64,000 bases of DNA from Cinclus cinclus (Eukaryota > Chordata > Aves > Passeriformes > Cinclidae): assembly GCF_963662255.1 (NCBI RefSeq), contig NC_085051.1, positions 52,181,101 through 52,245,100 on the forward strand, written 5' to 3'. Every line of letters begins with the position of its first letter. Position 1 is the first letter of the stretch. Under the pieces are notes generated by a model. The model saw nothing but the letters and a program-made list of their open reading frames with translations. It ran no database searches and had not been told where the DNA came from. This document shows, one piece after another, positions 24,171 through 35,348 of this stretch. A program made the translations under genes and the position numbers.

Positions 24171-27100
24171 AAGTAATTCACAGTAAATAATGTGCTGGAG
24201 GGAAGCCCCTGACACACACACACAGACACACACACACTCGTTCTCACTTGTGACTTTCCTGTGAGCCAGTTCTGCCTCTGAGTGCAGGGTGAGCGACAAC
24301 TTCCCGAGCGGGTGGCTCTGAGTCACACACATCTGTTCTGACTGGACAAGCACATCAAGTGGTGTATTTCCAGCTACTGAAAGGATGATCAGAGCTCCTA
24401 AATTAGCTGTCCAGTGTGAAGTTTTTTATGATTAGTTATTCCAAGTTGTCTTCTGGGGAATATTTTATGGGCCTTCTTTTAAAATTTGCTGCTCAAAGAT
24501 TGCTCTGCAGCAAGGTTGTTAGCTGGGGTTCTTATGGAAAGCTGCTCCCAGAGCAATGCACATCCATATGCTGAGGATATGAAATAATATGCCTGACTAC
24601 TGTTTTGCAGTATTCCCCAGATCTACTGAATGGGTGGGCCTCTTTTATTCATTTGGGGGTGTTATTGATTTTAGATGAGGGAACGTGAGACAATATAAAT
24701 GGATGTTGTCTTGTTGCCTTTTGGGAATGACATTTGATTTTCACCCGCCCTTCCCCAATTTTTTTGGAGTCTCTGTTTTCTGCAAAGGGAATGTACATAA
24801 AATTTCAAACTCATTCTTAATGTGGGATTTGTTGGGGTTTTTTTTAAGAGCAACAGCAATACCAGACTATGAAACAAAACTCTCCCAGGCCCCAGGCCTG
24901 GGAATGAAGTGTTAGCGAGTGGGAGGCTCTGCCCATGCATCCCAGCTTAGGTGTGAACATTTGAGGAAAACATCCGCACATATGAGAGTGGAGGAAGTGC
25001 ATGGCACTCTGGACACTACAGGCACAGCTGCATACAAGGGACATTTAAGAATGAATCCTTTGCTGGACAGCTACAAAAGCTGTTGCTTCTAAAGCCACCA
25101 ATGCAAAAGAGATGAGCAAATCTGGGAATGAACTGAGATTCAAACGAATGTTTTGTGTATATTCAACATATTTTTTGGGCATAGTTGAGATTTTAACTGT
25201 GTTCAATCCTTCAGAGGGAATTTCAGTCACTGTACTTTTAGAGGAATGTGGTCTTGTGCCTGTCCCTGCCTCAGCACTAGCCAAGTGATGTCCATCCCTG
25301 TGGATTTTAGCCAGCACACAAAGCACAGCGTAAAGCCCTGAAAGATCCCTGAGTGAGGGCTGTTCTGCAAGGACCCATGGAAATTACAAAACCTGATGTG
25401 TTCAGGCAGGATTGCAAACACTAAGGTGAGCTGGCATGAATGACATAAACATCAACTAAATAATATCTTTTTTTAACATCCAGCAAAATTATTAGAACCA
25501 GTACTGTTATCATCTGTAGGGCTAAACCCCGCCCCCCTAAAAGGAGAAGGTATTGTGGGACACCCCATACAAAATGATGCTTGGAGGTTACCCCACAGTA
25601 TATGCTATTGCATTACATTTCTACCCATCTACCATCCCTGTAGCCTGTTCAAAGAACTGTAAGTAAAAGCTGAGCTGCTGATAACCACTTCACAAATGAA
25701 AACCTTGATTTTATTTGATGGTGTAAGACTTGTGAAGAAAATGGGGGGAAGAACATAGAACAGAATACATTTTATTAGTGTAGTAGATGTGGCAGAATAA
25801 TTACAGTTTCTGGGAGAGTGTGGGAAACAGCATAAGAAGGCTGGAAAAGAAATAGCAGCTTAAAATGTGATTGTCTGTTTGGGGTGATAGTAAAGTCAAA
25901 AGTGCCATTTCCAGTCTAAAATCCCTATATCCAATACTAAAGAGCATTAGAGCCTAAATAAGGATTTGAATACAAATGTCTTCAACTCCGGCTCACTGCA
26001 AAATTAAAGGATCTGTTCCAGGAAATACAGTGTCTGCATGAAGAGACCCCCGCCCGTCCCGTCCCCCCCCCCAGATCTATGCCTTTGAAGCTTAAGTTTT
26101 AATTTGGGATTGAAATAAAAAGTTGTGCAGGGCCCTGCAGGAGTCTGACACAGTATCCTAGAAGAGATCCTACGCTGCTGACAGCTGGAGCAGAGCAGGA
26201 TTGGGGGTCTTGCCACTTGCCTGCAGAAGGAACACTGCCCATGGTGATGCTGCTGATGCAAGAGTGATTCAACTGTGAACATGGAAAGAAATGCTGAATA
26301 TGAGAGAGAAGTGGGGAATCCAGGGCAGGCAGGATGGCACACAGGCTGGCTGAGTTCTGCTGATGCTGGTTTTAAAGCCAAACACACATGGTTTGAGTTA
26401 AGGCTGGCCTCCCTCTGTCCAAATGCATTGCAGATTATGGATGATGTGGGCTTTGCATGGGTAATTTTTTCTTGTTCATCTCAGTATAAGGCAGCCCAGG
26501 AGACACCATCATGTACGATGCGAGCATTTTTCTTGTGCTCTGCATTTGATTTAATAAAAAAGCTTTCTTAGCAGCCTGGATACACTGGGTGACCACTTCT
26601 ACTATTCTCAGCATTTTGCAACATGATTATTTTGCCAGTCCTCTTTTACGTACAGGGTTGAGTGCACTTGGAAGCATCAGGCACAGCTCACTGATTTAGG
26701 GTCATCTGATCTGGGATGAAATAAGACAGGGGGCAGCTTTTACCATTGAGTCTTCACCTCCTGGTGTAGACAGGGCTGGCAGTAGGGTGATCTCCAGCAG
26801 GTGCCCATGGGTGGCCCTGTCACCTCAGTGCTGCAGTGCAGCAGCAGCAGAGGCAGAGTCCTGGGATGTAGGGCATATCTCACTTGGACTGTTGGGAGCT
26901 AAGGCTGGTCCACAGCTCCAGTGCTGGCCTATGGCTCCAGTGATGTCCCACTGTCATGGTTTGTGGCCTCTCTGGTGTTGTTCCCCAGGCAGGCGTCACA
27001 GACCCAGCAGCACCAGGTGGCTCTGTCTCAGGGTCACAGTGTGGATTTGCTGCCCTGCCTCACTGATGCTCTGCCAGCTGCCCAGTTGCTCTGCAAACAA

Positions 27101-28849
27101 TCCTGAGATTGGGGTTTGTTTTTATTTATTTCATTACATAAAACAGTCAAATTTGAAAAAAACAAACCACAACAAAAAAACAACCTCGCACCAACATCAG
27201 GAAAGCCCCCAGTACCCAAAGGTGTTTCCAGAAAAGGATATTTCCCATTTGCTCCTGCTGGGCAGGGCTGCTGTCCCTTTGTCCCATGGTACAGTGCTTT
27301 CCATTTTGAGGTCTGATGTTCTTGGGTGAGACCTGGATGCAGGAACCTGTTCAAAGCAGGGGCCTCCTAAGCCTGGTTCATGAACCATTTGCAGGCCCTC
27401 TCCAAAGCGAGTATATGCAAATTCACTAGTTGTATTCCTCAAGCTTGTTGTGCAACAAAAGATTGGTTTCTGAGTCATCCCATTGTGAGTCCCAAGTCCT
27501 GCAGGGAGACATGCCAGTATGAGCCATATTAGTAAAAAAGATCAAGTAAAATTGACTTCATTTTAGCCAGTGGGAGAATTTGTGCACTGCAGCTCAGCTT
27601 GGGCTCTGAGGGCAAGGAAACCTTTGGTGAGGGGCAGCTGAGAGCAGGTGAGGATTAATTTTTTCACCTGGAAGAGCTGCATTTTCCTGAAGAGGGAAGC
27701 ACCTCCAAAACTCTCCTTTGAACTCTGGAAAACATTTTGAAATTTTTTTTTTCTTCTTCAAATAAAGAATTCATTAAGTTTCTGTTCCTCTGAGTCCCTG
27801 TGCTTCCCATTCCCAGAGGCATAATATTGAGCCTAATCACCAAATAAAACAACTGAGGCCTTTATTTTGGTGTAAAGCTGCATGAAAAAAGAAAGTCCTC
27901 TGTGTATGCAGCTGTAACACTTGCATAATTTTAAGAAATATGGAGAAACTCACAACTGATTTCCAAATCTGCGTCTTCCTTTTTCCTATAATGAGTGTGA
28001 TGCATAATTTACACAGGCAAGAAAGTGTAGGAAGCTGGTTTTTTTTCCTTTGTGTTTGTTTTCATTCAGTTACAGAAGGGCTGGAACTGCAGAAAGCCGA
28101 GATAAGAGCCCTACCCCTTCCTTGGTGCAGTGAGCATGATACGAAGGATGAAGAGGAACTCAAGGTACAACCACGAGGACTTAGTTGGGTTTTTCCAGCA
28201 GTTATTAAAACCAAATATGTCTCATCTGTTTCCTGTCTTGAAAAGGAGGAGCATGAGAGCCATGGAGTGAAATGCTCAGTGATGCTGGGAGCAATCACAA
28301 CCTCAGCCACTGCGATACCTGCCCACACCCACAGCTCTGGCAATAAACTGCTGACTGCAATGAATATTATAAAAATTCCTCCCTGGATGCCATAGACACG
28401 TCGATGGTTTTGCATACGTTGAAAACTCCCTGGCTAATGACATATTTCCTCTTTGGGCTGACTCATGAGCTGCTTCTCCTTGTTGCTATGAAAGTTGGAA
28501 GCACTTCAATGCTGCGTGCTGCATGTACATTTCATGAAAAAAGAGGAAAATCTCAGTATGATTTCTGATTCACAGATTTGACCCTTTTATTTTTGCAGTC
28601 AGTGAGCTCTGCCACTTTGACATATATTAAATAGTTTGTTAGTGGCAGAAGGAATAACAATAAAATTTGTGTGTATAATTTAAAGCAAACAATCTCCACT
28701 CTTAATCCGGCCTTCAAGGCCTGAAGTAAACAACTGCATTTCACAGGAACGATACTGAGAATAGGAAAGGTCTGTTGGGTGCTACTTGCTTTTAAACATT
28801 GAGACACAGTGTTTAACAGCCTAAAAGCTCTAAGCCCCACTTGTTATGG
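24171..28849. other. Intergenic sequence, no gene seen
   Basis: No recognisable exon. There is a short interrupted CA microsatellite at about 24,211-24,238 and a C-rich run near 26,047-26,072. The longest frames (151-180 codons) have no domain signature. Confidence 0.5.
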
Positions 28850-29140
28850 GGAGATAACAGCTCAATTAATTAGATGATCAAATATTACTTTATTGGTAAA
28901 TTCTTGCATTGGCCTGGAATGGCTTGTGCTTGCTTATGAGACATGTAACTCAATTCTTTTGAGCCTTTACAATATTCCAGTTGATTATTTAATGTAATTG
29001 CCATAATTCTCTAATTTAAGTAATATTTGCATCAATGTTTTGTGTTGATTATGACCTGGTTCAGAGTATTTATCTGTGCTGATTTTCAGCAGCTCTTAGG
29101 GAAAAAATAAAAGCTTTTTTCATGATGTACAAGTCTGACA
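28850..29140. promoter_or_regulatory. Candidate conserved noncoding element, homeodomain-word rich
   Basis: AT-rich block opening with CTCAATTAATTAGATGATC and continuing with TTTATTGG (inverted CCAATAAA), TTGATTATTTAATG and an ATTTGCAT octamer near 29,027. It has no repeats and no long open frame. The motif density suggests a developmental enhancer; conservation has not been checked. Confidence 0.3.
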
Positions 29141-30456
29141 AAATGTGAAACCTTCGTTCCTATCCCTCACCAGGAGAGGTGGGAGTTGTGGGTCTGTGTA
29201 CTGGAGTTCATTTTGAGTTAGCACCACGCCAGCACATGAGCAGCGGGAAATGTGAGAGAAAATAGGCTGAATACAGCCCTAAGGGCTGCTGACACAGAGA
29301 CCAGGAGCAGACCTGGCTGCACTGCCCCTGACTCCTGAGCAGGGGTAGTTCATATGGAGATGGACACCACTTTCCTCTGTGTCTCTTTGCCCTGGTGCAC
29401 TGGAGGTTAAACCACTTCTAAGCTGCTGATGGCCAGAGGTGACAGCCTCGGGGCTTAAGGGAAACTAAAATCACTGCTAATTCACCTTGAAAAGTGGGCT
29501 GCAGGCAGAGTGCTCAGGGGTGCAGCAAGAGCCGAGTGGGGAGCTGGGGGCACACACAGGGGCACAGCTCTGCCAGCAGAAGTCACTCGGCCCTCAAGCC
29601 AGCGCCAGGCTGTCTTGCAGGGACGTGGGCTGCACAGACTGGAATCTCTGGTGGATTTAAATCAGTCCCAGCATTTCACAACCTCTCCCTGCAGTTCCGT
29701 GAGCAGGGCCCCTATACATTTGTATACCATACAGCTCCTCAACAGCCTGCAATGCTTTTAACACATAATATACATGTTTATCTCAAAGCAGGATAGACAC
29801 CAATTAACACTGCTCGTTAATGAGGGCACAGTCAACTCGCATAACCTTGAACCACTGAATGCACACACTGATGTATGAATGAGAGGTTAACTGCAGATGA
29901 CAGCTCATTTCTTTTTGCTCTTCTGCCCAGAACATCCTGCCAATACACACATTATAAATAACATGTTCTCGTGATGGTAATGGAGGGGCATTTCAGAAGC
30001 AAGCATTGCTTATTTTTTAGGAGTGATTACATGACATTAGGGGGTTCAGCTTTAATAGCATCTGTTACCTTGCCTGCTGGGATCAGCTGTTTCCTCTGCA
30101 GGATCTCCACTGCTGGTACTCTTGACCACAGCCCAGTTCTGCATTCTGAATTAGAAAGTTGAACGTGAAACAAATTAACATAAAAACCTACAGAAAAGGG
30201 CAAGTTGCATTTTTGATGTGCCTGAGACACCAGTGCCCATGTGACTCACAGTTCACGACTGGCAGAGTGGTGTCATTTGTAATTCGTGTGAGCTCTCACT
30301 TGCTCACCCACACACCCCCGTGTTACATGCTGCTTTTCCATGCAAAGCACTGAGCCAGCCATGCAGCCCAGTTAGCAACACCCGATCCCTGCTCTCACAC
30401 AGACTGTGCCACATCGGTGCTCCTTCTGTGGGGAACATATTTACTTGCTGTAAGGA

Positions 30457-30468
30457 GCCATCTAGTGA
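30457..30468 (-). promoter_or_regulatory. CTCF-like binding motif, minus strand
   Basis: On the minus strand the sequence TCACTAGATGGC matches CCASYAGRKGGC at all positions except the first. Its orientation is opposite to the + strand motif at 11,728, so the two would be convergent. Motif evidence only. Confidence 0.38.
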
Positions 30469-30547
30469 GGGTTTACTGCACATAAAATTAAAGGAACTGT
30501 TTCTTCACTGTTAGCTGGCAGTACCGACAGAAAACGTGCTAATTTTT

Positions 30548-30575
30548 CCCCTCCCCCCCCTCCCCCCCCCCCCCC
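30548..30575. repeat. C-rich homopolymer tract
   Basis: Twenty-eight bases of C broken only by two T residues; the longest pure run is 14 C at 30,562-30,575. The minus strand is a G tract able to form a quadruplex. About 80 bases right of the minus-strand CTCF-like motif. Confidence 0.95.
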
Positions 30576-31039
30576 ATGTTCTCCTTTCCACACTTAAGGT
30601 GTCAAAGGTCCTGAGCAGGTGAGGCTGTGCAGGACCAAATGCTCCTTCCCCACAGTCCCTGTGCAAAGGACAGCAGCACACGTGCTCACCCTGGCTCAGC
30701 TCTGCTCTCAGAGGATCTGCGTGGTCCCCAAGGACCTGCCCTGTGCGCTGACAAGAGCGAAAGCCAAGTGTGTGGGTGGAGAACACAGGGAAGGGCCAGG
30801 CTAGGCAGAAATGAAAGGCCGAAAAGTTGGTCCTGTTCTGGTGTGCGGGGAGCTGGAGGCAGAGCCAGCCGGTGAAAGTGCCCTTCATCACGCAGGCTGT
30901 GATGGCATCGCTGGGAGCTTAATTTAATTGGCAGAAGGCTGAGCCAGAGCTCCATCAGCACACAGATAAAAGAGAATGGTGAGCACTTCTTGTGAGTCTG
31001 CTTTTCAGGTTTGTTTCGTTCTTTAACGACCGAGGAGCT

Positions 31040-31300
31040 CGTGCAGATGGAAATGTAAGGGTAGAGTTGAGGGTGTCTGTGCACTGCAGAAATCTGAAGT
31101 CACTGCTCCTGGAGCATCAAAAGCACGGCTACAACATGCAAAAAATGCAAATTCATATTGTTACGAACTGTACAGTCTGCAAAGGGCCCAAGCACACTAA
31201 GTTAACTATTAAGCCCTCATCCAGGGAAATGACAGCAGCTTTGCTACAGGTTAGAAGTAAGATTTTGTGTTGCGCTCTGAAATTTTACCCATTGGGCGCA
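31040..31300. promoter_or_regulatory. Candidate regulatory element with POU octamer and SOX-like site
   Basis: A perfect octamer ATGCAAAT (31,145-31,152) is preceded 9 bases earlier by ATGCAAAA (31,136-31,143) and followed by ATTGTT (31,157-31,162), a SOX-type word. The block is repeat-free. Paired POU/SOX sites are typical of neural and pluripotency enhancers, but spacing here is looser than the canonical composite element. A 205-codon open frame starting from GTG crosses it and looks fortuitous. Confidence 0.3.
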
Positions 31301-32019
31301 GCTAGGTGCAGGGACAGGGTGGAGAGGCAGCATCGCCTGTGTCAGGTGTGCAGGAACAGTCTCCAGGCTAAAACCCAGCGGGCAGTGGGGTGCCCATCAA
31401 GGTGTGCCTGGATGCTGCACAGCAGCCCATGTGCTGGAGTCTCCATCGTGACATTCACTGAGGGGGCCCCTCTGGTCCCTGCCAGCCTCCTGGGGGGAGT
31501 TTGCAAGCAAGCGAGCAGCTGCACAGCGCTTGGAGCAGCCTTATGCTGTGCTGGCACTGGAGTAATCCTCCCCATCTCCTGCCTGCCTGTTTGCAGCGCT
31601 GGCTCTTAGTAGGCAGCTTTTCTGCTCCTCGATAGCTCAGCTCTCTGCTCTCCCACGTTGTCCTCAGCTCAGTTCCCTTAGGCACAACTGGCCAGCCCTC
31701 AATGGGAGAGCTCCAGCTCAGGGGCACACTGGAGGAAAGAGACGCTGAGACATTTGACACTGCGATACACAATAAACAGGACAGTCATTTTTCATAGCTA
31801 CGATGCATATCAGGATAGGGAAAGTAATCCAACTTTTATAAACAAGCCTGTATTCTACAAAACCCAGACACTCTCTCATGCACAAGAAAATGCCCTGAAT
31901 TATGAATGCCTGCCATTTTACAATAACTGTTCCTTGCTTTTATTTTTTTTCCTTGAAAATGAAATAAATTAATTTTTTTCTTTTTTTTACTTTACAGTGA
32001 GAAAAATCCCCATTTTTAG
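31301..32019. other. Intergenic sequence, no gene seen
   Basis: GC-richer to about 31,740, then AT-rich with T tracts near 31,945-31,990. No gene or repeat family recognised. Confidence 0.5.
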
Positions 32020-32170
32020 TCGGTGGAAATCATTGACTACATCAATGATTAATAGGTTTAATGTAATAGCTGCAATGGAAATTTAGAAAGTAAACAAGCC
32101 AAATAGAGCTGAATGGATTTGTTACAATGATTTCATTAGGGAATTTTTAAAAGTTTGCTTTATACTTGCA
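32020..32170. promoter_or_regulatory. Candidate conserved element with perfect inverted repeat and PBX-HOX-like site
   Basis: AATCATTGA and TCAATGATT form a perfect 9-base inverted repeat around a 5-base spacer at 32,028-32,050. The right arm overlaps TGATTAAT (32,046-32,053), a classical PBX-HOX composite word. GTTTAATGTAATAG and TGATTTCATTAGG follow. The rest is AT-rich and repeat-free. Reading it as an enhancer is inference. Confidence 0.33.
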
Positions 32171-35100
32171 GTTTGTTGTCAGAAAGAATTGTCTGAATTC
32201 AGTCAAATGGTTTGTTCTTTGTCTGTCCATGGTCACCATAGCTACCATTTCAATCTGTTAACATATGTGGTATTATTTTGTTCCTCTCTCTTTAACTCTG
32301 TTCACAGATGCTGTCAAGATTTCCCTCTGTACATATCTGATCGGTTCATGCCAGGTTTGGCTCTGTGCCTTTCCAGGGGAGAGCCTCTGTGATCAGGACA
32401 AGGTGGTTCAGCACTCAGTGCAGACACAGAGACAGGATCAGAACCTGGGGTGGGGATGGCTCCTGCTCCACTAAGGCATAGGGCCTGTGAGAAATACCTT
32501 GGGAAGACATTGTCAGAGGTGTACCTTTTTTCTGGAGAGGTGGGTATTCCCTGGATGTGCTGTGGCAGCTCCTTGGCTGCCATAAATCAGTACAAATGCA
32601 TTCATTTTAGTGGAGGTGTCGTGTCTGCTGGTAGTCAGGTCCTGTGATGCTGCTCATTACACAGGTTTTGGGTGAGGAGCCAAGAGATGGAGGGAAGCAC
32701 GGCTACAACATTTCAAATAAATAAGTAATAAGACTGTACAGGCTCTGTTCTTTTTCTTTTCCAGTCTTAGAAAAGGTTCAGGTTGCCACTGAGGATGGAG
32801 TTATATCCACTCTGTGCTATGGAAGGGATTGGAATATTTAGTGGAGATCAGATTATCCACATTCCGCATTTTAATTAGCATTGAGTGAGGAAAAAAAATC
32901 AGTTTTTTTCTATTGCTGAATGTGAAGGTGATTGAGATGGCTTAATTTTCTTTCCAGCTGTGAAGCAGGCAGGTAAATATATTGATGTATGTATGCAGTA
33001 CAGTTTATAGTGAAGCTGTAAGAGAAATCAAATAGTCTGGAAAATACACAATTTCCTTTCAACAATGTACTCAGAGTAAGAGTAAAGTTAAGGTGAGTCC
33101 ATATATTTATATTTTTAAGAGCATAAAATCATTTGATTAAAGCTCTGTGGCTCTGATTTTTCAGAGCCACTGAGCACTCTTTTCTCTGGTTTCTTTTAAC
33201 TAGAGATGTAGGTTTTCAGCATTTCTGGCAGCTAGGCCCCCTTTACTAATGCCTGCAGAGAGTAGCTGGAGAAAGTGTGAGAAACATTATTGTAATGAGG
33301 GGCTAATTCTGCCTCTCCTTCCTGCCTCTCAGTGTGGATGAAAGAGTGCCTGCAAGTCGTGCTATGTGCAGGGGAAAAGGGAATTCTGATTACTGGCTCT
33401 GCGTCCCCAGGGGCAGGGATGCTCTCCTAGCACAACTCACAGTAAGTCGCATCTGCATTTCCAGTATAAGGCCCATTTTGAAGGACTCCTAGTTTAGCTA
33501 TAAAAATTCACTTAGCATGCATGAATAGAAACCAAATTGACAAGATAGACCATAACTGCTCTGAAAGGGCCATTAGTTCCTGTCGTATGAAAAATCCACA
33601 TTTTTAAAAAGCAAGTATTATTCACATTTGCACAACAAGCTGTAACTGTTCCTTCTAAGTCATTACAGACTGTATGGAAATAATAATTTTCAAAATCACT
33701 ATTGATACCACAGGCACAGAAACAGCAGGAGACAGATACCTTTGCTTGATTTGAATCCAGAGTCTTCCAGTGCCACTGAGCAGGTTGGGATCAGTTTAAA
33801 CCTTTGATTTACACCAATGTAACTGAGAAGAGGAAGACCACAGAATAAAGGCTTGATCTGATAGCTGAGTTTCTGGTGTCATCAGGGGAATCCCAGAGGG
33901 GCAGTGGCTGTAAGAGGGTACCAATGAAAGACCATCCATCTCCTGTGCTCAGTCCTGCCGGGCAGGGGAAATGAATCTGTATTTGGTATGTTCCATATTT
34001 AATAAGGGCAAAGCTTAGGTCAGATAGCAATGTAGGTGTGTTTTTTTTTTTCTCTCTCTCTCTTTTGTGGTTTTAAGAGGTATCAGGTCATGGCTTTTTA
34101 GAAAATTGTTTCTTTTGGTTCATGATTTGGTTCAAATGCCTCACTTGACACCAAACAGGTTTCATTGATTTTTTAAAAATTTCTTTTCTGTGTTTTCATG
34201 TGTTGCAGGTTTTCTTTTTACAAATACCAGTAAAGAACTAACCTGTATTTCTTTCTCCCTCTGAGAACACTAGCATTTGAGATTTCCAGATTATATTTGG
34301 GCTGAATGAAGAGAAAATGTTCAGTCAAGAGTTGGCACTAGAGTCCTGTTGAGCTGTCCTGCCTTAGGGGTGTGGTCACAGAATCTGGGCCTGAGCCTTC
34401 TGGTTTTACAACAAAGGGAATTTCCAGACATTTCAGCAGTGATCCCCACATATGTCAGAATGATGTCAGTATGATTATCTTACCTCTCACATGCATATAT
34501 GGACATACCAACCTGTATGTTTTTTACTCTGTTACAACAGTTTGCTTGGACCTATGAGTTTTGAAGGGAGTTTCAGATTAATTTGAATAGTTCCCTTTCC
34601 CGTGGGAATGCCAGTGCTCAGAGGCCCTGCAGGATAGCCCTGGCTGCATTTCCCTAAGATCACCTACGTCATGAGAAGAGACTGGGCTAAGTGGTGGAGT
34701 AAAAAGAAGGCTGTGTTGGCAGAAAGTCAATGCGGGGATTTTTTGGTACGATTTCAGGAGCAAGCAGCTGCCTCTCAGCTGGACTTCTCTTCCCCATTGC
34801 TGGCATTACCAGGATAGCAGCAAGACAGCAAGACGAATGGAGGACTCCCAGGGAGGCAGGAGACCACCTGGCTGAGGGACTTTGTTGTGGTCAGAGCCCT
34901 GGGCACCAGCACGTCTCCATGGGAGGGTGCAGGCAGGGGCTGTCTGACATGTTGCAAAGGTGGGACACCTCTCTCTGGGCAGTCCCACCCTGGACTGCAG
35001 TGACACGGGCCACTGGAAAGCTGCCACCATGGAGGGGCTGGCATAGAGGAATTTTCCTACTGGATCCAGGCGACGTTTCTCATAGTTAGTTATCCTTGAT

Positions 35101-35174
35101 ACAGCAGTGTCCTTCAAAGGTAATGCCACAGTACTGCATGAGCTCCTGAGGAGAACCTCTTCCCTCACTTAATT
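32171..35174. other. Intergenic sequence, no gene seen
   Basis: AT-rich, quiet parts at about 33,050-33,130 and 33,480-33,700 could be regulatory. No exon or transposon was recognised. The sequence just left of the purine array (34,730-35,170) has open frames on both strands, up to 119-120 codons, that I could not assign. Confidence 0.45.
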
Positions 35175-35348
35175 AAAGAAAAAGGAAAAAGAAAAAGAAA
35201 AAAAAAAGAAGAAAAAGAAAAAGAAAAAAAAGAAAAAGAAAAAAAGAAAAAAAAGAAAAAGAAAAAGAAAAAGAAAAAGAAAAAGAAAAAGAAAAAGAAA
35301 AAGAAAAAGAAAAAGAAAAAGAAAAAGAAAAAGAAAAAGAAAAAGAAG
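35175..35348. repeat. Homopurine (AAAAAG)n hexanucleotide array
   Basis: A 174-base stretch made only of A and G on the + strand. From 35,255 to 35,345 the G residues fall every six bases without exception, giving 15 perfect AAAAAG periods. The left half is irregular, with runs of up to about ten A. The minus strand reads as Phe/Leu-type frames that are pure artefacts. The array may have grown from the A tail of an old retroposon, but no such element is recognisable to its left. Confidence 0.97.

Larger units (their letters stand above)
29141..31039. other. Intergenic sequence, no gene seen
   Basis: Mixed-composition DNA with a possible CTCF site and a C-rich tract listed separately. A short exon-like segment bounded by a pyrimidine-rich AG and a GTAAGG (about 31,009-31,055) lies at its right edge but has no coding support. 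Confidence 0.45.

Noticed and set aside
29215..29236. RE1-like word GTTAGCACCACG followed by CCAGCAC
   Set aside because: Half-site similarity only, and the second half is at the wrong, shortened spacing.
30992..31609. 205-codon + strand open frame
   Set aside because: It starts at GTG, has no recognisable domain and a Cys/Ser-rich random-looking C-terminus, and overlaps a regulatory-looking block. A possible mini-exon at its start (about 31,009-31,055) has fair splice signals but no neighbouring exons.
34120..34145. tRNA-like B-box word GGTTCAAATGC
   Set aside because: No matching A box, no cloverleaf and no terminator T run at the right distance. Chance similarity.
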